A stretch of 64,000 bases of DNA from Alistipes sp. (GTDB lineage: Bacteria > Bacteroidota > Bacteroidia > Bacteroidales > Rikenellaceae), in contig JAFTWZ010000018.1 of assembly GCA_017465055.1 (NCBI GenBank), positions 1 through 64,000 of the forward strand, given 5' to 3'. Below the pieces are notes generated by a model. It saw nothing but the letters and a program-made list of their open reading frames with translations, had not been told where the DNA came from and ran no database searches. Shown here one piece after another: positions 25,902 through 34,219 of the stretch. The position numbers and the translations under genes were made by a program. Each line of letters starts with the position of its first letter. Position 1 is the stretch's first letter.

Positions 25902-26540
25902 CTACTCGACGTAGTAAGCCTTCGAGGCATCTCTTGCAGGAGCCTCAGGCACGTCGCCTGCGGGATAGCCAAAGGCGATAGCAACGAGGAGTTTGTAGCC
26001 CTCGGGAAGAGCCAAACGCTCCATATATGGCTTAGCCGCCTCGCTATTCATAACTGGCACTACGCTACCCAAGCAGCACGAGCCGATGCCCATACTCCAC
26101 GCCGAGAGCATCATATTCTCCGACAACAGACCACTGTCGTACTCACCGCTATAGCTCTCCTCAGGGCAGGCAATAAAGGCCACCGTGGGGGCATTACGGA
26201 AGAAGTTGCGGAAGCCAGGCTGCTCCTTGAGCGCAGGGTTCTGCTCTACGGCAATAGCCGTAACACCATCGAGGAACGCCTTGTCGTCGACAACCCTAAC
26301 GGCCCAGGGCTGCATATTCATAGCACTGGGAGCGTAGATACCACACTCGATAATCGTAGCCATCTGCTCGCGACATACTGGCTCTTCCTTATAGTCGCGC
26401 ACCGAGCGGCGCGTCATAATCGTCTCGATGACTGCATCTACACTACTAACCTCCGTATCGCTATTGCAGCAAGTACCACAACATCCCGAAAAAGCAACTG
26501 TCGCAGCGAGGAGCGCGCCGAGTTTAAAGAACTTATTCAT
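25902..26540 (-). CDS. Nitroreductase-family lipoprotein
   Basis: 212 residues. An unusual feature is the lipoprotein signal (VAFSGC, Cys 20, followed by more cysteines) in front of a nitroreductase fold. The FMN contacts are visible: TRRSVRDYKEEPV, APSAMNMQPWAV and the C-terminal IAFGYPAGDVPEAP. The enzyme would reduce a nitro, quinone or similar compound with NAD(P)H, but outside the cytoplasm NAD(P)H is not expected, so a different electron donor or a non-standard role is likely. A start two codons further upstream (26546) is equally possible. Confidence 0.85.
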   Translation of the reverse strand: MNKFFKLGALLAATVAFSGCCGTCCNSDTEVSSVDAVIETIMTRRSVRDYKEEPVCREQMATIIECGIYAPSAMNMQPWAVRVVDDKAFLDGVTAIAVEQNPALKEQPGFRNFFRNAPTVAFIACPEESYSGEYDSGLLSENMMLSAWSMGIGSCCLGSVVPVMNSEAAKPYMERLALPEGYKLLVAIAFGYPAGDVPEAPARDASKAYYVE

Positions 26541-26557
26541 AGGCAATCTGTTATATT

Positions 26558-26637
26558 AGAAGCTGTTTTGAATTTTATTGAAAGAGTTTGTTCGTTGCTG
26601 CAAAAGATAATCTCGAAATAAAATTCAAACAGCTTCT
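26558..26637. repeat. 80-bp palindromic repeat, copy B
   Basis: The ends agaagctgttttgaatttta and its complement fold together; the centre gagtttgttcgttgctgcaaaag is shared with copy A (11928-12002), with five extra bases. It starts 4 bp past the hutI stop, where it can terminate or protect the hut transcript. Confidence 0.85.
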
Positions 26638-26640
26638 TAG

Positions 26641-27885
26641 TTATTTATAAATCTTACCAGCCAACACAATCTGACGAATCACTGGCGTCTGATGAGCATA
26701 TGGCAGGTAGGCAAGCGATGGCAGAGGCTTCGTAACGAAGAAGTTAGCCACCTTACCGCGAGTGATTGAGCCATAGTCGCGACTCTCGCCCATAGCACAC
26801 GCCGAGTTAAGCGTTGCGGCGTTGAGTGCCTCGGCAGGCGTCATCTTCATCTTGATAGAGCCGAGCGACACCACAAAACGCATATTGCCCGAAGGTGCTG
26901 TGCCAGGGTTAAAGTCCGAGGCCAGAGCCACGGCCAAGCCAGCGTCAATCATCTTACGTGCTGGAGGGTATGTGATACCGAGGAAGAAGGCACAACCTGG
27001 CAACATCGTAGGCATAGTATCCGAGCCACGCAGCGCCTCGATCTGCTCATCGCCCATAGACTCGAGGTGGTCGACCGAGAGAGCCTTATGCTCAACGCCT
27101 ACCTCCACGCCACCAGAGATAGCCAGCTCGTTGGCGTGAATCTTCGCTCTGAGGCCATACTTAGCACCCGTCTCGATAATTTTTGATGTCTCCTCGACCG
27201 TAAAGAATCCCTTGTCGCAGAATACGTCGACAAACTCTGCCAAGCCCTCCTTAGCCACCGCAGGAATCATATCGCGACACACGTGGTCAACGTAGTCTGC
27301 CTGGCGACCCTTATAGGCACGACCTACGGCATGAGCTCCGAGGAACGTGGCACGCACGGCGATAGGCGACGTCTGGCGGATACGACGTATGACGCGCAAA
27401 ATCTTAAGCTCGTCCTCGAGCGTAAGGCCATAGCCCGACTTTATCTCCACAAGGCCCGTTCCCATACGTATAATCTCATCGACACGCTCCATAGCCTGAC
27501 GGTAGAGCTCATCCTCCGACGTCTCGTGAAGGCGATCTGCCGAGTTTAGGATGCCACCACCGCGCTTAGCTATCTCCTCATACGAGAGGCCGTTAATCTT
27601 ATCTAAGAACTCCTGTTCGCGGCTACCAGCATAGACGATATGTGTGTGAGAGTCGCAAAACGAGGGGAAGAGCCAGCCGCCCTCGGCATCGAGGACTTCG
27701 CAACCCTCGACCGAGGGAAGCGAGTCCATAGTGCCATAATCCTTAATACGCTCGCCATCGGTCAAGAGCCACGCACTCTCCAAAGTCGCAATCTCTGCCA
27801 TAGCACGACCTTCGACCTTGAGGCGATGACTCTCATCGATACCAACAAGCGTACCTATGTTTTTAACAAGTAGGCTCATAGTCAT
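26641..27885 (-). CDS. hutI: Imidazolonepropionase
   Basis: 414 residues of the amidohydrolase superfamily. FCDSHTHIVYAG holds metal ligands His 80 and His 82; further motifs are EIKSGYGL, KIHANELA and LASDFNPGTAPS. It opens imidazolone-propionate to N-formimino-glutamate, the third step of histidine degradation. The start overlaps the end of hutH by about 20 bases, pointing to coupled translation. ATG codons at 27885 and 27879 are both possible. It is the last gene of the hut operon, followed at once by the 80-bp palindrome. Confidence 0.96.
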   Translation of the reverse strand: MTMSLLVKNIGTLVGIDESHRLKVEGRAMAEIATLESAWLLTDGERIKDYGTMDSLPSVEGCEVLDAEGGWLFPSFCDSHTHIVYAGSREQEFLDKINGLSYEEIAKRGGGILNSADRLHETSEDELYRQAMERVDEIIRMGTGLVEIKSGYGLTLEDELKILRVIRRIRQTSPIAVRATFLGAHAVGRAYKGRQADYVDHVCRDMIPAVAKEGLAEFVDVFCDKGFFTVEETSKIIETGAKYGLRAKIHANELAISGGVEVGVEHKALSVDHLESMGDEQIEALRGSDTMPTMLPGCAFFLGITYPPARKMIDAGLAVALASDFNPGTAPSGNMRFVVSLGSIKMKMTPAEALNAATLNSACAMGESRDYGSITRGKVANFFVTKPLPSLAYLPYAHQTPVIRQIVLAGKIYK

Positions 27886-29362
27886 TGAGGAATTGTACCG
27901 ACGTGGCGATGTGTGGATACATCACCGTATCGTTATCGACAAATGGCACAACCTTGCGGTATGCCTCGAACATAGCCTCAACAGCTGCCGACGACTTAAG
28001 CGATGTCATCTGGTGGCGGAACTCGAGCGCCTGAGCCGAGTTCATAAGCTCGATAGCCAAAACACGCTCGGTATTCTGCACCACCTTCCATAGCTTGGTA
28101 GCGGCATTCGAGCCCATACTTACGTGATCCTCCTGACCCTGCGACGATGGTATAGAGTCGCACGATGCTGGCCAGCACAAGCCCTTAGACTGGCTGACAA
28201 TAGAGGCTGCTGTGTACTGAGGAATCATAAAGCCTGAGTTAAGGCCTGGGTTGGCAACGAGGAAGTTAGGGAGGTTGCGAGCACCAGAGATGAGCTTATA
28301 TGTACGACGCTCCGAGATGTTACCAAGCTCCGCAACGGCGATAGCCAAGAAGTCCATAGCTACGGCGATAGGCTGGCCGTGGAAGTTACCTGCCGAGATT
28401 ACCTCGTCGCTGTCGGGGAATACCGTTGGGTTATCGGTAGCAGAGTTAATCTCTGTCTCCAAAACCGATGCTACGTAGGCGATAGTATCCTTCGATGCGC
28501 CGTGTACCTGAGGTATGCAACGGAACGAGTATGGATCCTGAACGTGCTGCTTAGGCTGCTGACCTATCTGGCTGCCTGCCAAGATTGTGCGGAAGTTACG
28601 CGCCGTCTCAATCTGGCCATTGTGGGGACGAATGGCGTGTACGTTATGCTCGAATGGCTCCATACGGCCATCGAAGGCGTCGAGCGACATAGCTCCGATG
28701 TGGTCAGCGAGGCGGCTGAGGCGCTGTGCGTTAATCAACGAGTAAACGCCGTAGGCCGACATAAACTGCGTGCCGTTAAGCAGCGCAAGGCCCTCCTTCG
28801 AGCAGAGCGTGATAGGCTCCCAGCCCATCTTCTCCATCATCACGCTACCCTCGACAACCTCGCCGTCGATCTCCACGTGGCCGAGGCCCAGCAATGGCAA
28901 GCACATATGCGCCAGAGGCGAGAGGTCGCCCGAAGCACCGAGCGAGCCCTGCTCATATACCACAGGGATGATGTTGTTGTTGAACATCTCGATAAGACGC
29001 TCTACGGTGATAAGCTGCACGCCCGAGTGGCCGTACGATAGCGACTGCACCTTGAGCAGAATCATCAAACGAGCTATCTCCTTTGGCACGCGCTGGCCCG
29101 TACCACAAGCGTGCGACATCATAAGGTTCTTCTGAAGCTGCGACAAACCCTCCTTCTCTACCGAGATATTGCACAACGAGCCAAAGCCCGTAGTGACGCC
29201 ATAGATAGGACGACCAGCATCCTCCATCTTCTTATCGAGATAGGCGCGGCACTTCTCGATGCGAGCCTTAGCATCGTCGCTAAGAGCGAGCTTGTAGCCC
29301 TTCGTTAAAATCTCCTCTACACGAGCAATAGTGAGACGCTCGGCACTGATATAATGAATCAT
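27863..29362 (-). CDS. hutH: Histidine ammonia-lyase
   Basis: 499 residues. The tripeptide that forms the electrophilic MIO cofactor, Ala143-Ser144-Gly145, is present in GSLGASGDLSPLAH. The catalytic Tyr is in YGVTTGFG at residues 54-61. It removes ammonia from L-histidine to give urocanate, the first step of the pathway. Its position between hutU (25 bp upstream) and hutI (overlap) fits an operon. Cytoplasmic homotetramer in the family. Confidence 0.97.
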   Translation of the reverse strand: MIHYISAERLTIARVEEILTKGYKLALSDDAKARIEKCRAYLDKKMEDAGRPIYGVTTGFGSLCNISVEKEGLSQLQKNLMMSHACGTGQRVPKEIARLMILLKVQSLSYGHSGVQLITVERLIEMFNNNIIPVVYEQGSLGASGDLSPLAHMCLPLLGLGHVEIDGEVVEGSVMMEKMGWEPITLCSKEGLALLNGTQFMSAYGVYSLINAQRLSRLADHIGAMSLDAFDGRMEPFEHNVHAIRPHNGQIETARNFRTILAGSQIGQQPKQHVQDPYSFRCIPQVHGASKDTIAYVASVLETEINSATDNPTVFPDSDEVISAGNFHGQPIAVAMDFLAIAVAELGNISERRTYKLISGARNLPNFLVANPGLNSGFMIPQYTAASIVSQSKGLCWPASCDSIPSSQGQEDHVSMGSNAATKLWKVVQNTERVLAIELMNSAQALEFRHQMTSLKSSAAVEAMFEAYRKVVPFVDNDTVMYPHIATSVQFLNDYEPTC

Positions 29363-29387
29363 AACTATTTCGTTTTATGCTATTAGA

Positions 29388-31403
29388 CTATTTATTCTCG
29401 TTATACACCTTCTCGATAAGCTCCATATCGGCCAAGTTAGGCATCGTAACTCGAAGCAGCGGCGTGCGCTCCATCTGACGCTTAATGGCAAACATAGCGC
29501 CCTCGTTGCGTGCCCAGCTACGACGTGCGATACCGTTGTTTACGTCCCAGAGCAACATCTCCTCGATATGGCGAGCCGAGTCCTCCGAGCCATCGATAAC
29601 CATACCAAAGCCACCGTTGATAACCTCGCCCCAGCCTACGCCACCACCGTTGTGGATAGATACCCACGTAGCACCGCGGAACGAATCGCCGATAACGTTA
29701 TGTACAGCCATATCGGCGCAGAACTGCGAGCCGTCGTAAATATTCGAGGTCTCGCGGTATGGCGAGTCTGTACCCGACACGTCGTGGTGGTCACGACCGA
29801 GAACTACAGGAGCCGATATCTCACCACGCTTGATAGCCTCGTTGAAGGCCAGAGCTATGCGTGTACGGCCCTCAGAGTCGGCATAGAGGATACGAGCCTG
29901 CGAGCCTACAACGAGCTTATTCTGCTTAGCCTCGCGAATCCAGTGGAGGTTATCCTCGAGCTGACCCTGAATCTCGGCAGGCGACTCCTTGAGCATCTCG
30001 GCAAGCACCTCGGCAGCCAAGCGGTCAGTAACCTCGAGATCCTCCTCCTTGCCCGAGGTACATACCCATCGGAAAGGACCGAAGCCATAGTCGAAGAACA
30101 TAGGGCCCATAATATCCTGAACGTACGATGGGTAGCGGAACTTGCCATCGGCTGTCATAATATCGGCACCTGCACGCGACGACTCCAAGAGGAAGGCGTT
30201 ACCATAGTCGAAGAAGTACATACCACGAGCCGTGAGCTTGTTGACTGCTGCCACGTGGCGGCGCAACGACTCGCGCACACACTCGTGGAAGCGCTCAGGC
30301 TCCTCGGCCATCATACGGTTAGACTCCTCGTATGAGTATCCCACAGGGTAGTAACCACCAGCCCAGGGGTTATGAAGCGATGTCTGATCCGAGCCGAGGT
30401 CTACGTTAATCTCCTCGTCAGCAAGGCGCTCCCAGAGGTCTACGACGTTGCCCACATAGGCAAACGACACCACCTCCTTGTTAGCTACCGCCTGCTTAAC
30501 GCGTGGCATAAGCTCGTCGAGCGACGAGTAGAGCTCATCTACCCAGCCCTGCTTGTGGCGCTTCTCCGCTGCGGCAATGTTAACCTCGGCGGTGATGCTC
30601 ACCACGCCCGAGATATTACCAGCCTTAGGCTGAGCACCCGACATACCACCGAGACCTGCCGTTACGAACAACATACCGCGCAAATCCTTCTGGCCAGGCT
30701 TCATACGCTTACGCGCAGCATTCATCACCGTGATGGTCGTACCGTGAACGATACCCTGAGGGCCGATGTACATATACGAACCTGCCGTCATCTGACCATA
30801 CTGCGACACACCCATAGCATTAAACCTCTCCCAGTCATCCTGCGACGAGTGGTTAGGGATAACCATACCGTTGGTAACGATAACACGTGGAGCATCCTTG
30901 TGCGATGGGAATAGGCCGAGAGGGTGACCAGAGTACATAACTAAGGTCTGCTCGTCGGTCATCTCGGCAAGGTACTTCATAGCGAGGCGATACTGCGCCC
31001 AGTTCTGGAACACCGCACCATTACCACCATAGGTGATAAGTTCGTGAGGATGCTGAGCTACGGCCTTATCGAGATTATTCTGTATCATCAGCATAATGGC
31101 TGCCGCCTGGCGTGAGCGTGCTGGATAGTCGTCTATCGAGCGAGCATACATCTCATACTCGGGGCGCAGGCGATACATATAGATACGGCCATAGGTCTTA
31201 AGCTCCTCGAGGAACTCTGGAGCAAGCTCGGCGTGATACTTCTCGGGGAAGTAACGCAGGGCATTGGCCAGGGCGAGCTTCTTCTGCTCGTCGGTAAGGA
31301 TATCCTTACGCTTAGGAGCGTGGTTGGCCTGTGGGTCATAGGCACGCTTTGCGGGTAGTGGGTCGGGGATACCAGCCAATATATCTTTCTGAAAATCTGT
31401 CAT
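29388..31403 (-). CDS. hutU: Urocanate hydratase
   Basis: 671 residues, the longer form found in Bacteroidetes (bacterial proteobacterial forms are about 550). NAD-binding and active-site motifs are YGGNGAVFQNWAQY, MYIGPQGIVHGT, GGMSGAQPKAG, FRWVCTSGKEEDLEVTD (the catalytic Cys lies here) and GRDHHDVSGTDSPYR. It adds water to urocanate to give imidazolone-propionate, using tightly bound NAD. It is the second gene of the operon, 40 bp after ftcD. Confidence 0.97.
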   Translation of the reverse strand: MTDFQKDILAGIPDPLPAKRAYDPQANHAPKRKDILTDEQKKLALANALRYFPEKYHAELAPEFLEELKTYGRIYMYRLRPEYEMYARSIDDYPARSRQAAAIMLMIQNNLDKAVAQHPHELITYGGNGAVFQNWAQYRLAMKYLAEMTDEQTLVMYSGHPLGLFPSHKDAPRVIVTNGMVIPNHSSQDDWERFNAMGVSQYGQMTAGSYMYIGPQGIVHGTTITVMNAARKRMKPGQKDLRGMLFVTAGLGGMSGAQPKAGNISGVVSITAEVNIAAAEKRHKQGWVDELYSSLDELMPRVKQAVANKEVVSFAYVGNVVDLWERLADEEINVDLGSDQTSLHNPWAGGYYPVGYSYEESNRMMAEEPERFHECVRESLRRHVAAVNKLTARGMYFFDYGNAFLLESSRAGADIMTADGKFRYPSYVQDIMGPMFFDYGFGPFRWVCTSGKEEDLEVTDRLAAEVLAEMLKESPAEIQGQLEDNLHWIREAKQNKLVVGSQARILYADSEGRTRIALAFNEAIKRGEISAPVVLGRDHHDVSGTDSPYRETSNIYDGSQFCADMAVHNVIGDSFRGATWVSIHNGGGVGWGEVINGGFGMVIDGSEDSARHIEEMLLWDVNNGIARRSWARNEGAMFAIKRQMERTPLLRVTMPNLADMELIEKVYNENK

Positions 31404-31443
31404 ATTGTGTAGTTTTAAGGTGTTAATCGTCTATATCTGCAGG

Positions 31444-33150
31444 TTACTTTATCTTGCTCTCCACGACAGCCAATATCTCGGCCTCGGCCTTCTGAGCTGC
31501 TGCCTGAATCTCCTCAGCCTCCTTAACCAAAGCCTCGGCTACGGCACGATCCTTAAGGCCTGCGGCGTTAATCTTAACGTTAAGGCAAGCACCCATAACT
31601 GCCGAGCGAGCAGCCAAAGCGCCCACGCCAGCATCCGACACCGAGTTAGGGTTACCCTCCTCGGCCATAGCGCGCACCACGTCGAAGGCCTTGTATGCAG
31701 CCTTCATAGTGCGCAGTGGCACCTGCGTAGCGTAGAGCGTAGCCACTTCCATAGCCTCGGCACGCGCAGCCTTCTCCTCGTCAGTACTCTTAGGCATACC
31801 GAATACGTCCATAATCTTGTTAAAGGCGGCAGTATCCTCGTCTACCAAGTAGAGAAGCTCGTTCATCACAGCCATACCGTTATCTGCCCAGTCCGAGAAG
31901 TACTCCCAGCGGTCGTCCCAGCCCGCCTTGTGCGACGAGAGGTTGGCAACCATAGTACCGAGCGCAGCGGCCAACGCGCCCATATATGCTGATATAGAGC
32001 CACCACCAGGTGCTGGAGACTCGCTTGCTGTCTCCTCGGCAAAACCCTTGCAGGTCATATCTATAAGTCTCTTAACGCCCTTCTGCTCCTCAGCCTCGAG
32101 GATATACTCCACGACCTTCTCATCGGGGTTAAATGGCTTGAGGTTGCCAAGACCCATAGACTCTATGGCGATGCGCACAAGCTCTCTCTCGGGAAGACCT
32201 GTCGAGCGATTCTGCTTGCGGAGGAAGTGGCGTCCAGCATCTACCAGTGCGCTCTTAGGCACAAGACCTACGATCTCGGCACCCGTAACGCGCACACCAC
32301 GAGCCTCGGCCGCACGGCACACCTCGTCGAACGCTACGTGGAGAGGCGTAACCGAGAGGTTTGTCATATTCATCGACACCTGAGCAATGCCATACTCCTC
32401 GATAAACCAGCCGATAGCCTTACAAGCCTTCAGCGTACCAGGCTTCATAACAGGGTTACCCTTCTCGTCCTTGATAATCTTACCTACGATAGGGTTACCC
32501 TCGCGCATAGGACGACCCTTCTCGCGCACATCGAAAGCGATAGCGTTCGCACGACGTGTAGAGGTGGTATTGAGGTTGTAGTTTACCGCTACAAGGAAGT
32601 CGCGAGCACCTACGGCCGTAGCACCAGTCTTAGCCACACCCTCGTCATAGGGGCGAGCGCCGAAGTCGGGCTTACACTCAGCGTTCATCATCTTCTCGGG
32701 CAGCGCCTCGTACTCACCAGCACGACATACGGCCAAGTTGCGACGCTCGGGCTTGAAGGCTGCAGCCTCGTAGCAGTACGTAGGCACGTTAGTCTCCTCC
32801 GAGATACGCTTAGCAAGCGCACGCGCAAGCTCGGCACACTCCTCCAACGTGATGCCCGACACTGGGATAAGAGGACATACGTCGCAAGCACCCATACGTG
32901 GATGAGCACCCTTATGCTGGCGCATATCGATAAGCTCGGTAGCGCGCTTAATGGCTGCCACAGCGGCATCGCACACAGCCTCAGGCTCGCCTACGAAGGT
33001 TACCACCGTGCGGTTGGTAGCCTCACCTGGATCAACATCTAAGAGCTTTACGCCCTTAGCTGCCTCGATAACATCGGTAATCTGCTTGATTGTTTCAAGG
33101 TTGCGGCCCTCAGAGAAGTTAGGCACGCACTCAATAATTCTCTTCTGCAT
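31444..33150 (-). CDS. ftcD: Glutamate formimidoyltransferase / cyclodeaminase fusion
   Basis: 568 residues in two parts. Residues 1 to about 330 are the formimidoyltransferase, with CVPNFSEGRN, DVDPGEATNRTV and HKGAHPRMGA (His 82 region). Residues about 360-568 are the formimidotetrahydrofolate cyclodeaminase, with SESPAPGGGSISAYMGALA. It moves the formimino group of formiminoglutamate to tetrahydrofolate and then releases ammonia, making methenyl-THF, so histidine ends as glutamate plus a one-carbon unit. The same two-domain fusion is known from animals and some bacteria. It is the first gene of the hut operon; no clear TAnnTTTG promoter was found in the 130 bp before it. Confidence 0.96.
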   Translation of the reverse strand: MQKRIIECVPNFSEGRNLETIKQITDVIEAAKGVKLLDVDPGEATNRTVVTFVGEPEAVCDAAVAAIKRATELIDMRQHKGAHPRMGACDVCPLIPVSGITLEECAELARALAKRISEETNVPTYCYEAAAFKPERRNLAVCRAGEYEALPEKMMNAECKPDFGARPYDEGVAKTGATAVGARDFLVAVNYNLNTTSTRRANAIAFDVREKGRPMREGNPIVGKIIKDEKGNPVMKPGTLKACKAIGWFIEEYGIAQVSMNMTNLSVTPLHVAFDEVCRAAEARGVRVTGAEIVGLVPKSALVDAGRHFLRKQNRSTGLPERELVRIAIESMGLGNLKPFNPDEKVVEYILEAEEQKGVKRLIDMTCKGFAEETASESPAPGGGSISAYMGALAAALGTMVANLSSHKAGWDDRWEYFSDWADNGMAVMNELLYLVDEDTAAFNKIMDVFGMPKSTDEEKAARAEAMEVATLYATQVPLRTMKAAYKAFDVVRAMAEEGNPNSVSDAGVGALAARSAVMGACLNVKINAAGLKDRAVAEALVKEAEEIQAAAQKAEAEILAVVESKIK

Positions 33151-33280
33151 AGTAGTTTTATTTTAGTTTTGTTTGATTTTCTGATTTAACTTTGCGTTAT
33201 GGGGTGAGGTTTACGGGTCTTTGTGGGTTTATATGGGTTTCTATGACTCTGAGGTATATGCGCTAACCTCATTTTCTCTT

Positions 33281-33500
33281 ACATTTTAACTCATCGCATC
33301 CCATTTTAACCCATCGTAACTCACAATTCATTTTAACTCATCATACCCCATTTTAACCCATCGTAACTCACAATTCATTTTAACTCATCATACCCCATTT
33401 TAACTCATCGTAACTCACAACTCATTTTAACTCATCTTAACCCATTTTAACCCATCGCATCCCATTTTAACCCATCGTACCCTATCGTAACTCACAACGT
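33281..33500. repeat. 10-bp-period tandem repeat, locus 2
   Basis: Units such as ccattttaac, ccatcgtaac, tcatcttaac and ccatcgcatc follow one another at about 10-base spacing, mostly CCATNNTAAC, the reverse complement of the gttaNNatgg unit at locus 1. A higher-order 47-bp repeat is also present (starts at 33310 and 33357). There are no spacers of the CRISPR kind. Confidence 0.85.
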
Positions 33501-33522
33501 CACTCTGAAGTTGACACCACAA

Positions 33523-33575
33523 GCATTTTATTCAGCTTCATTCGGGGCAAAGAGCCAGATGCCACAGATGATGCC
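33523..33575. repeat. Partial copy of the structured palindromic repeat
   Basis: The sequence gccagatgccacagatgat at 33554-33575 is repeated at 33683-33704 in the full element next to it. Upstream of it, attttattcagcttcat resembles the terminal sequence of copies 1 and 2. It looks like the right end of a decayed copy. Confidence 0.5.
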
Positions 33576-33592
33576 CTAAACCCCTGTAGCCC

Positions 33593-33719
33593 ATTTTATC
33601 GTTAGAAGGCTTTAGATGTGGTAGCTGGTCGCAGGACTTCAAAGCGGAGCATACTTAACGTATGTGAGCATTTGAAGGACAAGCCAGATGCCACAGATGA
33701 TGCCTTATCACGATAAAAT
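33593..33719. repeat. Structured palindromic repeat, diverged copy 3
   Basis: A 127-bp element with terminal inverted repeats attttatcg and cgataaaat. Its centre aaagcggag-CATAC-ttaac-GTATG-tgagcattt corresponds to aaagcggag-TTTAC-attac-GTAAA-tgagcattt in copy 2. Two stem base pairs differ on both sides, so the stem is kept. Its right end supplies the last four codons and stop of the Dabb gene. Confidence 0.75.
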
Positions 33720-34013
33720 TTCGTAGTCGACATCCACTCTCTCTAGGCGACGCTCCTTGCAGTAGTCGCCGATAACGACGTGCAAGGGGTGCACCTTATA
33801 TGCCTCCATCTTCTCCCACGACTCGAAGTCGGCAGTGAGCACAGCATCGAACGACGAGGCTGTCTCCTTAATATTCACACCCACCTCGGCACGCAATAGA
33901 CCATCAATCTTGCCATTAAGAGCCTCGAGACGAGACTTCATCTCCATTGCTACCTGCTGAGGGGTTTCCTCCAAATCGCGGCGGAACTTCCACATAACGA
34001 TGTGACGTATCAT
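33708..34013 (-). CDS. Dabb-domain (stress-responsive alpha/beta barrel) protein
   Basis: 101 residues beginning MIRHIVMWKFRRDL, with the dimeric alpha/beta-barrel (Dabb) pattern: GLLRAEVGVNI, the DFESWEKMEAYKVHPLH motif with its central His pair, and a short C-terminal strand. Such proteins form small dimers; most have no known reaction. It is single, transcribed away from the MORN gene. Its last codons lie within a palindromic repeat, so the end of the gene was probably reshaped by that element. Confidence 0.85.
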   Translation of the reverse strand: MIRHIVMWKFRRDLEETPQQVAMEMKSRLEALNGKIDGLLRAEVGVNIKETASSFDAVLTADFESWEKMEAYKVHPLHVVIGDYCKERRLERVDVDYEILS

Positions 34014-34157
34014 ATACTTAAATTTAAGTTAAAAGGTTACATTAATCTTTAATCGAACAAATATACGAATAATTTCGGGAATATAGACACTTTAAGCCCG
34101 AAAAATATTTTTCGTTTACAACCACTCCCAAGTAGAGAAAATTAGATACTTTTTTTG

Positions 34158-34165
34158 TATCTTTG
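34158..34165 (+). promoter_or_regulatory. Promoter -7 box of the MORN gene
   Basis: A perfect TATCTTTG, 54 nt before the ATG at 34220. It falls at the very start of the longer open frame (34163), supporting the downstream start. No -33 TTTG is seen at the expected distance. Confidence 0.6.
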
Positions 34166-34219
34166 TATTGCTCTACTACATCTATTTCAAAATACGATAT
34201 ATTAATTAAATACAGAGCT

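Larger units (their letters stand above)
33151..33707. other. Intergenic region of repeats before the hut operon
   Basis: This 557-bp gap holds a G/T-rich stretch, the 10-bp-period repeat (33281-33500), a half copy and a full copy of the structured palindromic repeat family (to 33719). No open frame or recognisable promoter for the hut operon was found. Confidence 0.6.

Noticed and set aside
25621-33500. CRISPR arrays at the 10-bp-period repeats
   Set aside because: The units follow one another without spacers, drift in sequence, and no cas gene is nearby.
34163-34219. Longer start for the MORN gene
   Set aside because: The first codons overlap the promoter -7 box at 34158-34165; the ATG at 34220 gives a sensible protein.
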